The notes beneath the pieces were generated by a model. It was not told the DNA's origin, made no database searches, and saw nothing but the letters and a program-made list of their open reading frames with translations. DNA of 64,000 nucleotides, from assembly GCF_017311165.1 (NCBI RefSeq), contig NZ_CP062973.1:1860001-1924000 (forward strand). Reading direction: 5' to 3'. The translations under genes and the position numbers were made by a program. The DNA is from Psychroflexus sp. ALD_RP9 (GTDB lineage Bacteria > Bacteroidota > Bacteroidia > Flavobacteriales > Flavobacteriaceae). Below, one piece after another: positions 42,530 through 52,341 of this stretch (positions are counted from its first letter, which is position 1; the number at the start of each line of letters is the position of its first letter).

Positions 42530-43359
42530 TCATCAAAATTTATGGTTATGGTATCTAAAGCTTTTAATCCAAACAAACTTGAAGCGCCACCAACAGTTGA
42601 AGGATTACTCTTGTAAATCGCCAACTCTAAGTAGGAAGATGAGTTAAATAGCGCTAATTTTTTACCATCTTCTTCACGCTGATCTTTAGGAAGCGAAAAA
42701 TTAATCGCTTCACTATAACTATCATATATCTTCTTAAACCGTTGAGAACGTGCTGTAATCGTAAAACTTCGTCCTTTAGCAATTTGTTGAAATGACTGCC
42801 GTTTAATATTGGTAACAACATTCCCAAAATTATCAATATAAATCACATGACCAATCATCTGGTTGTTTTCATTATTAATTGAAGGCTCAATATGTTTTAT
42901 TTGTTTAATTTCATTTAACTTTTTACCAATAACACTTAAGTTTCCGCCACGGGCAATGTGAGCAGCAACCTTTATAAAAATATCTAAAACTGTAAAATTA
43001 GTATCAACACGATCATGAATATTAATTTCTACAATTTCATCAGGATTAATCTCTGAAGCAATTAGCGATAAAATGCCATTATTAGCCGCAATAAAAAAGT
43101 GGCCGTCAAGTGCCATTACAATATGCTTATTCTCTGGAGTAAGTTCAGAGTCCACACCAACAATATGAATGCTGCCTTTTGGGAAATTATGATACGCATT
43201 TTTGATGACGTAGGCTGCTTCAATAATATGAAAAGGTGAAATTAAATGAGTAATGTCAATTATCTTAACATCTTGAAGTTCACTATATAAAGCACCTTTC
43301 ACAGCAGCAACAGAGTGATCTTTAAGTCCAAAATCGGTGGTTAAGGTAACTAACGGCAT
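42526..43359 (-). CDS. SAM hydroxide adenosyltransferase (DUF62 family)
   Basis: A 277-aa enzyme related to SAM-dependent fluorinases and chlorinases. The N-terminal TLTTDFGLKDHSVAAVKGAL and the conserved D-H pair, IDITHLISPFHIIEAAY, and later DNFGNVVTNI are family motifs. Members hydrolyse S-adenosylmethionine to adenosine and methionine. It leads the operon with the ABM protein and gldFG. The promoter is at 43378-43385, 18 nt before the ATG. Confidence 0.9.
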   Translation of the reverse strand: MPLVTLTTDFGLKDHSVAAVKGALYSELQDVKIIDITHLISPFHIIEAAYVIKNAYHNFPKGSIHIVGVDSELTPENKHIVMALDGHFFIAANNGILSLIASEINPDEIVEINIHDRVDTNFTVLDIFIKVAAHIARGGNLSVIGKKLNEIKQIKHIEPSINNENNQMIGHVIYIDNFGNVVTNIKRQSFQQIAKGRSFTITARSQRFKKIYDSYSEAINFSLPKDQREEDGKKLALFNSSSYLELAIYKSNPSTVGGASSLFGLKALDTITINFDE

Positions 43360-43377
43360 TTAATTAATTGTTAATAT

Positions 43378-43385
43378 CAAAACTA
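43378..43385 (-). promoter_or_regulatory. -7 promoter box of the SAM hydroxide adenosyltransferase-gldFG operon
   Basis: CAAAACTA on plus reads TAGTTTTG on minus, a full TAnnTTTG match. Confidence 0.65.
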
Positions 43386-43406
43386 GATTAACGCTATTTT
43401 TTTCGT

Positions 43407-43414
43407 TAAATTTG
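43407..43414 (+). promoter_or_regulatory. -7 promoter box of phoH-purC
   Basis: TAAATTTG, a full match, 40 nt before the TTG start of the PhoH gene. Confidence 0.65.
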
Positions 43415-43454
43415 CTTTGCGAAATTAAGTATTAATGCACAAATATGATGTCTA

Positions 43455-44408
43455 TTGAATGAACTAATTTTAGAACTTTCAGAAATCAATCCTAAAGAAT
43501 TTTTTGGCGATCAAAATAAAAACTTTCAACTTGTTAGAAAGTATTTTCCAAAACTAAAACTTGTCGCTAGAGGTGGAGTTGTTAAAGCTTTTGGAGATCA
43601 AGAAATGCTAGATGAGTTTGAAAAGCGCATGAAAATGCTTACCGAATACTTTTTAAAGTATAACAATTTAGATGAAAATAGTATAGAACGTATTTTAACA
43701 AGCGAATCAAAAGCCGATTATCAAACGTCTAAACAATCTGACCAAGTTCTAGTTCACGGTGTTGGCGGTCGAAGTATCAAAGCTCAAACAGCTAATCAAC
43801 GCAAATTAGTTGAATTAATGCAAAAAAACGATATGGTTTTTGCGATTGGTCCCGCAGGGACTGGTAAAACCTATACTGGTGTAGCTCTTGCTGTTAGAGC
43901 ACTTAAAAACAAAGAAGTAAAACGAATTATATTAACACGTCCAGCAGTTGAAGCTGGAGAAAATCTTGGTTTTTTGCCAGGTGATTTAAAAGAAAAGTTA
44001 GATCCTTACATGCAGCCTTTATACGATGCGTTGCGTGATATGATTCCACCAGAAAAATTAGATAGTTTCATAGAAAAAGGTATTATTCAAATAGCGCCTT
44101 TAGCATTTATGCGAGGCCGAACTTTAGATAATGCTTTCGTTATTCTCGATGAGTCTCAAAACACCACACACGCCCAAATGAAAATGTTTTTAACAAGAAT
44201 GGGACGTCATGCCAAGTTTATGATTACGGGCGATCCTGGTCAAGTAGATTTGCCAAGACGTTCAATCTCTGGTTTAAAAGAAGCACTTTTAGTTCTTAAA
44301 AACGTTAAAGGAATTGGGATTTTACACCTAGACGATAAAGATGTGATACGTCATAAACTCGTTAAGAAAGTTATTTCAGCTTATAAATCAATTGAAAATC
44401 AAGATTAA
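43455..44408 (+). CDS. PhoH-family ATPase
   Basis: A 317-aa PhoH-like protein with Walker A GPAGTGKTYTG and Walker B FVILDESQNTT, plus GDPGQVDLP. PhoH proteins are cytoplasmic ATPases associated with RNA metabolism; the exact role is unclear. The start is TTG at 43455 (TTG AAT GAA); the nearby ATG codons are out of frame. It precedes purC by 11 nt and is probably co-transcribed with it. Confidence 0.93.
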   Translation: MNELILELSEINPKEFFGDQNKNFQLVRKYFPKLKLVARGGVVKAFGDQEMLDEFEKRMKMLTEYFLKYNNLDENSIERILTSESKADYQTSKQSDQVLVHGVGGRSIKAQTANQRKLVELMQKNDMVFAIGPAGTGKTYTGVALAVRALKNKEVKRIILTRPAVEAGENLGFLPGDLKEKLDPYMQPLYDALRDMIPPEKLDSFIEKGIIQIAPLAFMRGRTLDNAFVILDESQNTTHAQMKMFLTRMGRHAKFMITGDPGQVDLPRRSISGLKEALLVLKNVKGIGILHLDDKDVIRHKLVKKVISAYKSIENQD

Positions 44409-44419
44409 TCACAATTTAA

Positions 44420-45367
44420 ATGACGAATTCTACACTTTTAGAGACAAATTTCAACTTTAGGCTTCAAACTAATTATTATAAAGGTAAAGTGCGTGAGGTT
44501 TATACACTATCAAACCATCAACTAATCATGATTGCCACAGATCGTCTTAGTGCTTTTGATGTGGTTTTACCAAAAGGAATTCCATTTAAAGGACAAATTT
44601 TAAACCAGATAGCCTTTGATATGTTAAAAGCTACTGAACACCAAGTACCGAATTGGTTAACGAATTCTCCTGACCCCAATGTAGCAATTGGGCATCAATG
44701 TCAGCCGTTTAAGGTAGAAATGGTTGTACGTGCTTACTTAGCTGGTCATGCTTGGCGTGAATATAAATCTGGAAAACGTGAGATTTGCGGCGTTAATTTA
44801 CCTGATGGTTTAAAAGAAAATGATGAACTTCCGCAACCAATTATTACACCTACAACCAAAGCAGATCAAGGTTTACATGATCAAGATATTTCTCGGCAAG
44901 AAATTTTAAAACAACAAATTGTTGCACAAAAAGATTATGAAATCCTAGAAGATTACAGTTTGAAGCTGTTTCAGTTAGGAACAGAAATTGCTCAGAAGCG
45001 TGGCTTAATTTTGGTTGATACAAAATATGAATTTGGCAAAACAACTGAAGGTAAGATTGTTGTTATTGATGAAATACACACACCTGATTCTTCCCGTTAT
45101 TTTTATGCCGATACTTATGAAGAATTACAAAAAAAGGGACTTCGTCAAAAGCAACTTTCAAAAGAATTTGTTAGAGAATGGCTAATTGAAAACGGTTTTC
45201 AAGGTAAAGACAATCAAAAAATCCCAGAGATGACAACCGATTTTATAACATCCGTAAGCAATCGCTATATTGAATTGTACGAAAAAATTACTGGCAAAAA
45301 ATTTATAAAAGCTGATGTTTCAGATATCAACCAAAGAATAGAAAGTAACCTTAAGGACTATTTTTAG
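44420..45367 (+). CDS. purC: PurC, SAICAR synthetase
   Basis: A 315-aa ligase of purine biosynthesis that joins CAIR and aspartate to give SAICAR. It has [11 protein letters not shown] at the N-terminus, [20 protein letters not shown], the [17 protein letters not shown] region, and [10 protein letters not shown] with [15 protein letters not shown]. The length fits the longer eukaryote-like bacterial form. It is followed by a strong bidirectional terminator. Confidence 0.96.
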   Translation: MTNSTLLETNFNFRLQTNYYKGKVREVYTLSNHQLIMIATDRLSAFDVVLPKGIPFKGQILNQIAFDMLKATEHQVPNWLTNSPDPNVAIGHQCQPFKVEMVVRAYLAGHAWREYKSGKREICGVNLPDGLKENDELPQPIITPTTKADQGLHDQDISRQEILKQQIVAQKDYEILEDYSLKLFQLGTEIAQKRGLILVDTKYEFGKTTEGKIVVIDEIHTPDSSRYFYADTYEELQKKGLRQKQLSKEFVREWLIENGFQGKDNQKIPEMTTDFITSVSNRYIELYEKITGKKFIKADVSDINQRIESNLKDYF

Positions 45368-45378
45368 AAACCTATTAT

Positions 45379-45412
45379 AAAAAAGCCGTTTTTAGCAAAA
45401 AACGGCTTTTTT
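45379..45412. terminator. Bidirectional terminator between purC and the M42 peptidase
   Basis: A perfect 15-bp inverted repeat, AAAAAAGCCGTTTTT / AAAAACGGCTTTTTT, with a 4-nt loop, between converging genes. Confidence 0.92.
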
Positions 45413-45434
45413 ATGGTTCTAACTTCAATAAAAT

Positions 45435-46505
45435 TTAATTAAAATAACTGAAGTTGTGCTTGTTTTTAATATTGAGTAAGCTATTGTATATTAACTGAAT
45501 CACATTTTCAACGTCATCTTTATGAACCATTTCAACTGTTGTGTGCATGTATCGCAATGGTAACGAAATTAAAGCAGAAGCAACTCCACCATTGCTATAA
45601 GCAAATGCATCTGTATCAGTACCTGTAACTCGACTAGCAGCTAAACGCTGGAAAGGGATATTTTTATCTTCAGCTGTTTTAATAATAAGTTCTCTTAAAT
45701 TGTTTTGTATGGCCGGAGCATAACTAATTACTGGGCCATCTCCAATTTTAGTTAAACCTTCTTTCTTCTTGTCAATCATAGGTGTAGTTGTATCGTGACA
45801 AACATCTGTAACAATAGCAACATCAGGTTTAATTCGTTGTGTAATCATTTCAGCACCACGTAAGCCAACTTCTTCTTGCACTGAATTGGTAATGTAAAGT
45901 CCAAAGTCGAGTTTAACATTATTTTCTTTAAGTAATCTGGCAACTTCAGCAATCATAAAGCCACCCATGCGATTATCTAGAGCTCGACAAACAAATTTGT
46001 TATTATTAAGCACAAAAAACTCATCTGGATATGTGATGACACAACCAACATGAACACCTAATTCTTCAACTTCGGCTTTGGTTGAGCAACCAACATCGAT
46101 ACAAATATTTTCAAGCTTTGGCGATTGTTCGCTACTTTTATCTCGTGTATGAATAGCTGGCCAACCAAAAACACCTTCAACAATGCCGTTTTTAGTATGA
46201 ATGTTAACACGTCTAGAGGTCGCTATTTGATGATCGCTACCGCCATTTCTAATCACATAAATTAATCCATCATCTGTAATGTAATTAACATACCAAGAAA
46301 TTTCATCAGCATGACCTTCAATCACGACTTTAAATTCTGCTTCAGGATTAATAACGCCAACAGCTGTGCCGTAATTATCGGTTATAAATTCGTCTACATA
46401 AGGTTCTAAATAGTCCATCCAAAGTTTTTGGCCTTCAGCTTCATAACCAGTTGGAGCCGCGTTATTGAGGTATTTTTCAAGAAATTTTAAAGAAGTATCT
46501 GTCAT
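45435..46505 (-). CDS. M42-family metallo-aminopeptidase
   Basis: A 356-aa cytoplasmic di-metal aminopeptidase. Metal-ligand motifs are VIEGHADEISW (His/Asp), CRALDNRMGG (Asp), NSVQEEVGLRGA (catalytic and ligand Glu), VTDVCHDTTTP (Asp), and a C-terminal MHTTVEMVHKDDV (His). M42 enzymes form tetrahedral complexes that trim peptides; some are glucanase-annotated. It is a single gene with no promoter clearly identified. Confidence 0.92.
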   Translation of the reverse strand: MTDTSLKFLEKYLNNAAPTGYEAEGQKLWMDYLEPYVDEFITDNYGTAVGVINPEAEFKVVIEGHADEISWYVNYITDDGLIYVIRNGGSDHQIATSRRVNIHTKNGIVEGVFGWPAIHTRDKSSEQSPKLENICIDVGCSTKAEVEELGVHVGCVITYPDEFFVLNNNKFVCRALDNRMGGFMIAEVARLLKENNVKLDFGLYITNSVQEEVGLRGAEMITQRIKPDVAIVTDVCHDTTTPMIDKKKEGLTKIGDGPVISYAPAIQNNLRELIIKTAEDKNIPFQRLAASRVTGTDTDAFAYSNGGVASALISLPLRYMHTTVEMVHKDDVENVIQLIYNSLLNIKNKHNFSYFN

Positions 46506-46571
46506 AGTTTTTTAATTTTAACTTTTGCGAATTTAGAAAAAGAATTTAAGATATTTTACTTTACAAAATCT

Positions 46572-46579
46572 TAATTTTG
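46572..46579 (+). promoter_or_regulatory. -7 promoter box of the DUF4294 gene
   Basis: TAATTTTG, a full match, 25 nt before the ATG. Confidence 0.65.
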
Positions 46580-46604
46580 GCATTGAATTAGCTGTCATTT
46601 AAAC

Positions 46605-47324
46605 ATGAAATTTCTTATCATCATATTTATTTTCTTGAAGTCTTTTGTGCTTTGGTCACAGGATACGACCACAGCTTCTACTCAGCAAAAGAAATTTTAT
46701 GATTTAAGTGAAGAAAACCCTAAAGCGGTTTCTTCAATTGAGTTAGATGAAGTAGTCATTTATCCCAAATTGAAGTTATCAGACCGATCAAATATTAGGC
46801 AATACCTTATACTCAAGCGAAAAGTTAAACGGGTTTGGCCTTACGCTATTCTAGCTTCTAAGCGTTTAGACAGCTTAAATAAGCGTTTAGAGCAAATTGA
46901 GTCGAAACGTAAGCGAAAAAAATACACAAAATTAATTCAAAATTATATCGAAAATCGGTTTACAGATGAATTAAAAAAACTCACCAAAACAGAAGGGCAA
47001 ATATTGGTTAAGCTTATGCATCGTCAAACAGGAATCTCAACTTATGATCTTGTAAAAGATTTAAAATCGGGATGGAGAGCATTTTGGTATAATACAACCG
47101 CAAGTTTGTTTAATATTTCTTTAAAAGAAACCTATCAGCCTTACAAGGTGAAAGAAGATTTTTATATCGAATCTATTTTAGTCCAGAGTTTTGTTAAGGG
47201 AGAACTTGAGAAACAAAATCCAAGTTCAGCAATAGATTTTATTGATTTATTTGACCATTGGGAAGCAGAAAAAGAAAAGAATAACTTACTGAAGCATTCA
47301 AAAGCCATAGAAAATAAAAAGTAA
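46605..47324 (+). CDS. DUF4294 domain protein
   Basis: A 239-aa protein with a signal peptide (about residues 1-18) and the DUF4294 pattern: LDEVVIYPKLKLSDR, RKVKRVWPYAILASKRLDSL, LKKLTKTEGQILVKLMHRQT and LKSGWRAFWYNTTASLF. It is a secreted or periplasmic protein of Bacteroidota with no known function. A very basic coiled segment is near residues 95-115. It lies divergent from the M42 peptidase gene. Confidence 0.85.
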   Translation: MKFLIIIFIFLKSFVLWSQDTTTASTQQKKFYDLSEENPKAVSSIELDEVVIYPKLKLSDRSNIRQYLILKRKVKRVWPYAILASKRLDSLNKRLEQIESKRKRKKYTKLIQNYIENRFTDELKKLTKTEGQILVKLMHRQTGISTYDLVKDLKSGWRAFWYNTTASLFNISLKETYQPYKVKEDFYIESILVQSFVKGELEKQNPSSAIDFIDLFDHWEAEKEKNNLLKHSKAIENKK

Positions 47325-47380
47325 GATATTTTTAAATTAATTTGAAGTACCGGATTCTAGAACATTTGTAATCCTATTGA

Positions 47381-47935
47381 TTAATGCTTATCTAGTTCAA
47401 CTTTAGCATTATGATTTTTAAGAAGTTTTAGGTGATTTTCAAGGTCTAATTGAAAGTCATTAAAAGTTTTATCATGTTGTTGGCGTAATTCTCGGCGTTT
47501 AATGTTTTTAATGAAACGTCTAATATCATTTTCGGTTTTAAGAATAAGTCCAGGAACTTTAGTGGTTTCACCATTTTGATTTTTAGCCACCATTGTAAAA
47601 TAAGAAGAATTACAATGTTTTTTTTGTCCGGTTTGTATATTTTCAGATTCAACCCTAACACCAACAACCATAGAAGTACGACCGACATAGTTTACTGATG
47701 ATTTTAAAGTGAGCAGCTCACCGACTTCAACAGGATTAAGAAAGTCAACACGATCTACACTGGCTGTAACGCAATAGTTTTCAGAATGCTTCGAGGCACA
47801 GGCAAAAGCAATTTGGTCTAAAACAGATAAAATAAAACCGCCATGAATTTTACCGTTAAAATTTGAATGTGAGGGCAACATGAGTTGCGATAATGTTACT
47901 TCACTTTCAGAAGCGTGTTTAAAGACTTTATTCAT
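47381..47935 (-). CDS. Acyl-CoA thioesterase (hotdog fold, YciA-like)
   Basis: A 184-aa hotdog-fold protein with KIHGGFILSVLDQIAFACAS, the catalytic-loop motif of acyl-CoA hydrolases, then VDRVDFLNPVEVGELLTL. It releases CoA from acyl-CoA; the chain length is unknown. The start at 47935 (MNKVFKHASE) gives an 8-nt overlap with rmuC; a longer reading into rmuC adds 24 residues that do not fit the family. It is the last gene of the binding protein-rmuC-thioesterase unit. Confidence 0.88.
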   Translation of the reverse strand: MNKVFKHASESEVTLSQLMLPSHSNFNGKIHGGFILSVLDQIAFACASKHSENYCVTASVDRVDFLNPVEVGELLTLKSSVNYVGRTSMVVGVRVESENIQTGQKKHCNSSYFTMVAKNQNGETTKVPGLILKTENDIRRFIKNIKRRELRQQHDKTFNDFQLDLENHLKLLKNHNAKVELDKH

Positions 47936-49292
47936 GGTCAAGTAAAGAGTTTTCATTAGCTTTTTTAATCCACTTTTGGCTAATATCTTTTGATGTTCTA
48001 ACACCAAGTTGCTTCAACTTCTCAACATCTTTGATGAGGTTTTGTTTGCCAGTAAGTTTTTTCATCGCATCGCTATAAGCAGCATCAGTCGATTTTAATC
48101 GCTTACCGATGGTTTCTAATTCAACTAATAAATTTGTAAATTTATCATAGAGATTACCAGCGTGTTTGGCAATTTCGTTGGCATTTTGCTGTTGTTTTTC
48201 GTTTTTCCAAATAGTATCTACCGTTCGTAATGTTGAAAGTAGCGTTGTTGGACTAACTAATAAAATATTATGGTCAAATGCTGAGTAAAAAAAGTTTTGA
48301 TCTTCATTTTGAGCTAAATATAGTGCTGGCTCGATAGGAATAAACATAAGCACAAAATCAGGTGATTTTTGAAATCCTAATTCTTCGTACTTTTTTTCGC
48401 TTAATTGCTTGATATGAGTTTTTAAAGATTTAATATGGTCTTTTAGGTGTTTTGATTTCTCAAGAGATTCACTGCTATTAACGTAACGTTCGTAAGCGAC
48501 AAGTGATACCTTAGAGTCGATAATCATTTGTTTTTCGTTTGGTAAATTAATCACCACATCAGGCATTTGTTTTTTGCCGTCTTCATTTTCAAAACTCTGT
48601 TGTATATCGTATTCTCGGCCTTTTGTTAAACCTGATTTTTCAAGCACACGTTCTAAAATCATTTCGCCCCAATTTCCCTGAGTTTTAGTTTCTCCTTTTA
48701 AGGCATTTGTTAAGTTTTGTGCTTCTTCGCTAATCTTTGAGTTAAGCTCGTTAAGGTCTTTTAATTTTTGGCCTAATTCAGAATGTGTTTTTAAGAAATC
48801 TGTATTGTTTTTTTCAACTTTATCTTCAAACGACTTTATTTTATCTTTAAGTGGTGATAAAATTTGCTCAATATTTTCTTTATTAAGCGAGGTAAACTTT
48901 TCAGACTTTTGGTCTAATATTTTATTGGCTAAATTTTCAAAGTCAGCTGAAAATTTTTCTTGTAGTTTTTCAACATCGGCTTTTTGATGTTCTAGTTTTT
49001 CTTGTAGATTTTTAAATTCAGTATTTCGTTGTGTTAAAGCTATTTCTATTTTATTTTTTTCAGCAGATAGTTCTTTCAACTCTTGTTTAGCTGTCTCTTG
49101 TTGAGTTTCTAATTTAGAGTTTAAGTCTTTTAACTGAAGTTCTAGATTTTTGTTGGTTTGTCGCAGCTCTATTGCTTCATTTTCAATTGTTTTACGAGCT
49201 TCTTGAGCATCAGATCGGCCTAATTTTTTTCCGATAAACAAACCAATGAGTAAGCATATAATGGCAATTACACCGATAATAAGATATTCCAT
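47928..49292 (-). CDS. rmuC: RmuC, DNA recombination protein
   Basis: A 454-aa protein with an N-terminal membrane helix (residues 3-20), a long coiled coil (about 30-150, rich in Lys/Glu/Gln) and the RmuC nuclease-like domain (about 190-400). The domain motifs are NWGEMILERVLEKSGLTKG, MPDVVINLPNEKQMIIDSKV and GFQKSPDFVLMFIP. RmuC limits inversions and rearrangements at repeats. It follows the peptide-binding lipoprotein gene by 2 nt. Confidence 0.94.
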   Translation of the reverse strand: MEYLIIGVIAIICLLIGLFIGKKLGRSDAQEARKTIENEAIELRQTNKNLELQLKDLNSKLETQQETAKQELKELSAEKNKIEIALTQRNTEFKNLQEKLEHQKADVEKLQEKFSADFENLANKILDQKSEKFTSLNKENIEQILSPLKDKIKSFEDKVEKNNTDFLKTHSELGQKLKDLNELNSKISEEAQNLTNALKGETKTQGNWGEMILERVLEKSGLTKGREYDIQQSFENEDGKKQMPDVVINLPNEKQMIIDSKVSLVAYERYVNSSESLEKSKHLKDHIKSLKTHIKQLSEKKYEELGFQKSPDFVLMFIPIEPALYLAQNEDQNFFYSAFDHNILLVSPTTLLSTLRTVDTIWKNEKQQQNANEIAKHAGNLYDKFTNLLVELETIGKRLKSTDAAYSDAMKKLTGKQNLIKDVEKLKQLGVRTSKDISQKWIKKANENSLLDHE

Positions 49293-49294
49293 AA

Positions 49295-50896
49295 TTAATG
49301 TTCTTTGTAAACGGTTTTGAGGTCAAGCAAATTTACAGGATTCATTTGTAAACCTTTGATGTTTTTGTGATAAAATCGAGTAATTTGGTCGTAATAAAGA
49401 GGAATTACTGGTGCTTCGTTAGCAATTAATCGATTCATTTTTTTGTAATAGATGTAGCGTAAACTATCATCTTGAATTGTTTGTGACTTCACAAATAGGC
49501 TATCAAAAATTCGATGGCTAAATCGCGTATAATTAGGACCTTTTGGTGCTTTTTTCTCTGAGTAAAATAAGCCTAAGTAATTTTCGGCATCGGGATAATC
49601 GGCTATCCAGCTGGCTCTAAATAAATCGAGTTGTCCAGCTGAACGTTGTTGCCTTATGGTCGATGGTGGTAAAACTTCAACCGATGTTTCTATACCAAGT
49701 TCTTGATATGATTTTTGAATGTATTCAATTAAGTCAACATAATTAGCATTGGTAGTGATGTTAATTTTCGGTGTAGAACTTTTTGTTTCACTTTTATATT
49801 TATTTAAATAATATAAAGCCGAATCTTTATTAAAACTATATAATTTTTTGCTGAGGTAGCCAGGTAAACCTTTTGGAATAAAACCATTGTTCGCTGGAAA
49901 ACCAATGCCATTTCGTAGATAGGTTATCATTTTTTCACGATTAAATCCGAAATTTAAAGCCTTTCTGAAGTTAATGTTCTGAATGGCTTTATCCTGACTT
50001 TCCATGTTTATACCAATATATTCCGTATTTAGATAAGGTGATTTTTCAAGAATAATTTTATCTCTGTGTTGCGGCTGAAGTTGACCTGTATTAGTTAATA
50101 ACTCGTCTTTATAACTAGGATCAAGGCCGCTTAAAAAATCTAATTTACCTTGTAAAAAAGCCATGAATTCACTTTGTTTATCAGGTAAAAATGTAATGGC
50201 AACAGCTTCAAGATAAGGAAGTTGGTTTTTTAAACTATCTGTTTCAAAATATAGTTTATTTCTTCTAAGAACCATTTTTTCGTTTTCAAGCCATCGTTTT
50301 AAGTAAAATGGTCCTGTGCCAATAGGTGTTTTTCTTAAGTTAAGCTGCTTACTTTCTTTTGGTACAATAGAGCAATATTTCATACTCAAAATGCCCAAAA
50401 AAGGTGGAAAAGCCTGTTTGAGTTCAATTTGTAAGCTTAACTTACTTATTTGTTTAATGGCTTCAACTTGGTCAAGTACCCAACTGCCAGGTGAAGCCAC
50501 ATCAGTTGAAGTTAGTCTTTTTAAACTAAACACAACATCTTCAGCTGTCATTTGTTTTGTAGAGTCTTCGCCAAAAATAGGGTGTTGATGGAAAAAAATA
50601 CTATCGCGTAATTGAAAGGTATAGGTTTTTCCGTCTTCAGAAATGCGCCAACTCTTAGCTAAATCAGGTTTAATGTGTAGGTTGTGGTCTTGCTTAACAA
50701 GTGTATTATAAATTTGATGACATGCCCAAATATTGCGCTGGTCTTTTGCAAAAGCAGGATCTAAAGACGTGATATTAGCATGTTCGTTGTAACGAAAAAC
50801 CATGTGAGAGCGTTTGTCTTTAGAGGTGTTTTTACAGCTATATAGGCTTATAATTACACTTGCTAAAATGCAGTAAATGATTGTATGCTGTCTCAA
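49295..50896 (-). CDS. Peptide/nickel-type ABC substrate-binding lipoprotein (family 5)
   Basis: A 533-aa lipoprotein (lipobox Cys21, ISLYSCKN) of solute-binding family 5, with ITSLDPAFAKDQRNIWACHQ, LAKSWRISEDGKTYTFQLRD and TPIGTGPFYLKRW. Family members bind oligopeptides, dipeptides or nickel. No permease or ATPase genes are adjacent, so it is an orphan here. It starts the transcription unit that continues into rmuC and the thioesterase. Confidence 0.9.
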   Translation of the reverse strand: MRQHTIIYCILASVIISLYSCKNTSKDKRSHMVFRYNEHANITSLDPAFAKDQRNIWACHQIYNTLVKQDHNLHIKPDLAKSWRISEDGKTYTFQLRDSIFFHQHPIFGEDSTKQMTAEDVVFSLKRLTSTDVASPGSWVLDQVEAIKQISKLSLQIELKQAFPPFLGILSMKYCSIVPKESKQLNLRKTPIGTGPFYLKRWLENEKMVLRRNKLYFETDSLKNQLPYLEAVAITFLPDKQSEFMAFLQGKLDFLSGLDPSYKDELLTNTGQLQPQHRDKIILEKSPYLNTEYIGINMESQDKAIQNINFRKALNFGFNREKMITYLRNGIGFPANNGFIPKGLPGYLSKKLYSFNKDSALYYLNKYKSETKSSTPKINITTNANYVDLIEYIQKSYQELGIETSVEVLPPSTIRQQRSAGQLDLFRASWIADYPDAENYLGLFYSEKKAPKGPNYTRFSHRIFDSLFVKSQTIQDDSLRYIYYKKMNRLIANEAPVIPLYYDQITRFYHKNIKGLQMNPVNLLDLKTVYKEH

Positions 50897-50919
50897 TTTA
50901 ATAAACGAGATTTAGTTGG

Positions 50920-50927
50920 TATATTTG
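50920..50927 (+). promoter_or_regulatory. -7 promoter box upstream of mtaB
   Basis: TATATTTG, a full match, with an 85-nt leader before the ATG at 51013. Confidence 0.55.
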
Positions 50928-51012
50928 CAAAGTAATTAAAATGAATTTATAATCTTGGTTTAAATGTACGGTTTTACCAATAAATCAAGATAAAAATTGA
51001 ACTAAAGCATTT

Positions 51013-52341
51013 ATGCAAAAAAAAGTAGCGTTTTACACCTTAGGTTGTAAATTAAATTTTTCTGAAACCTCTACAATTGCCCGACAATTTGAAGAAAAAG
51101 GTTTTCAAAAAACTGACTTTCAATCTCCAGCTGATGTTGTGGTAATTAATACTTGTAGCGTTACTGAAAATGCAGATAAACGTTTTAAGACCATTGTAAA
51201 ACAAGCGCGTAAAATTAATAATGATGCCTTTATAATAGGTGTTGGTTGTTATGCACAACTGAAACCTGAAGAGCTTGCAGCTGTTAATGGTGTTGATTTA
51301 GTTCTTGGTGCAACCGAGAAATTTAAAGTAACCGATTACATTAATGATTTAACCAAAAATGATTTTGGCGAAGTACACTCTTGCGAAATCGATGATGCTG
51401 ATTTCTACGTGGGTTCTTACTCGATTGGTGATCGAACGCGTGCTTTTTTAAAAGTTCAAGATGGTTGTGATTATAAATGTACCTATTGCACCATACCGCT
51501 TGCAAGAGGTATTTCACGCTCTGATACCCTAGCTAATGTGTTGAAAAATGCTAAGGAAATTTCTGAACAAAACATCAAAGAAATCGTCTTAACAGGTGTA
51601 AATATTGGCGACTATGGAAAAGGAGAGTTCGGAAATAAAAAGCATGAACATACCTTTTTAGATTTAGTAAAAGCACTAGAAACAGTTGAAGGTATTGAGC
51701 GTTTAAGAATTTCATCTATTGAACCAAATTTACTTAAAAATGAAACGATTGACTTCGTTGCGGCAAGTCAAAAGTTTGTACCTCATTTTCATATTCCTTT
51801 ACAAAGTGGTAGCAATACATTGTTAAAATTAATGCGCCGCCGTTACATGCGCGAACTATATGTTGACCGTGTTCATCGCATCAAACAACAATTGCCTGAC
51901 GCTTGTATAGGCGTTGATGTTATTGTCGGTTTTCCCGGTGAAACTGATGAATTGTTTTTAGAGACTTATAACTTTCTAATTAATCTTGACATATCGTATT
52001 TACATGTGTTTACCTATTCTGAAAGAGACAATACTTTAGCCGCAAACATGGAAGGCGCTGTACCTTTAAAAACAAGAAAAAAACGTAGTAAAATGCTACG
52101 AGGACTTTCAGCAAAAAAACGGAGAGCTTTTTATGAATCACAGCTAGGGAAGATTCATGAAGTTCTATTTGAAGGCGAAAATAAAGAAGGTTACATTCAT
52201 GGTTTTACTGAAAACTACGTTAAAATAAAATTTCCATGGAATCCTTATTTGGTTAATACATTACAACAAGTAAAACTTATTGAAATAGCTGAAGACGGAA
52301 TAGTTAAAGTTCAATTAGTTTCGGTTCCTGCTGAGGTTTAA
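51013..52341 (+). CDS. mtaB: MtaB, tRNA t6A37 methylthiotransferase
   Basis: A 442-aa radical-SAM enzyme that adds methylthio to t6A at tRNA position 37. The N-terminal UPF0004 domain has its cluster cysteines in TLGCKLNFSET, NTCSVTENADKR and GCYAQLKPEE. The radical-SAM motif is CDYKCTYCTIPLARG. A TRAM-like domain is at the C-terminus. The TLGCKLN start and length fit MtaB rather than MiaB or RimO. It overlaps the converging GNAT-like gene by 4 bp. Confidence 0.95.
   Translation: MQKKVAFYTLGCKLNFSETSTIARQFEEKGFQKTDFQSPADVVVINTCSVTENADKRFKTIVKQARKINNDAFIIGVGCYAQLKPEELAAVNGVDLVLGATEKFKVTDYINDLTKNDFGEVHSCEIDDADFYVGSYSIGDRTRAFLKVQDGCDYKCTYCTIPLARGISRSDTLANVLKNAKEISEQNIKEIVLTGVNIGDYGKGEFGNKKHEHTFLDLVKALETVEGIERLRISSIEPNLLKNETIDFVAASQKFVPHFHIPLQSGSNTLLKLMRRRYMRELYVDRVHRIKQQLPDACIGVDVIVGFPGETDELFLETYNFLINLDISYLHVFTYSERDNTLAANMEGAVPLKTRKKRSKMLRGLSAKKRRAFYESQLGKIHEVLFEGENKEGYIHGFTENYVKIKFPWNPYLVNTLQQVKLIEIAEDGIVKVQLVSVPAEV

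Noticed and set aside
47936..48007. A 24-codon N-terminal extension of the thioesterase
   Set aside because: It lies inside the rmuC coding region and does not fit the family; the ATG at 47935 gives a normal 8-nt overlap.
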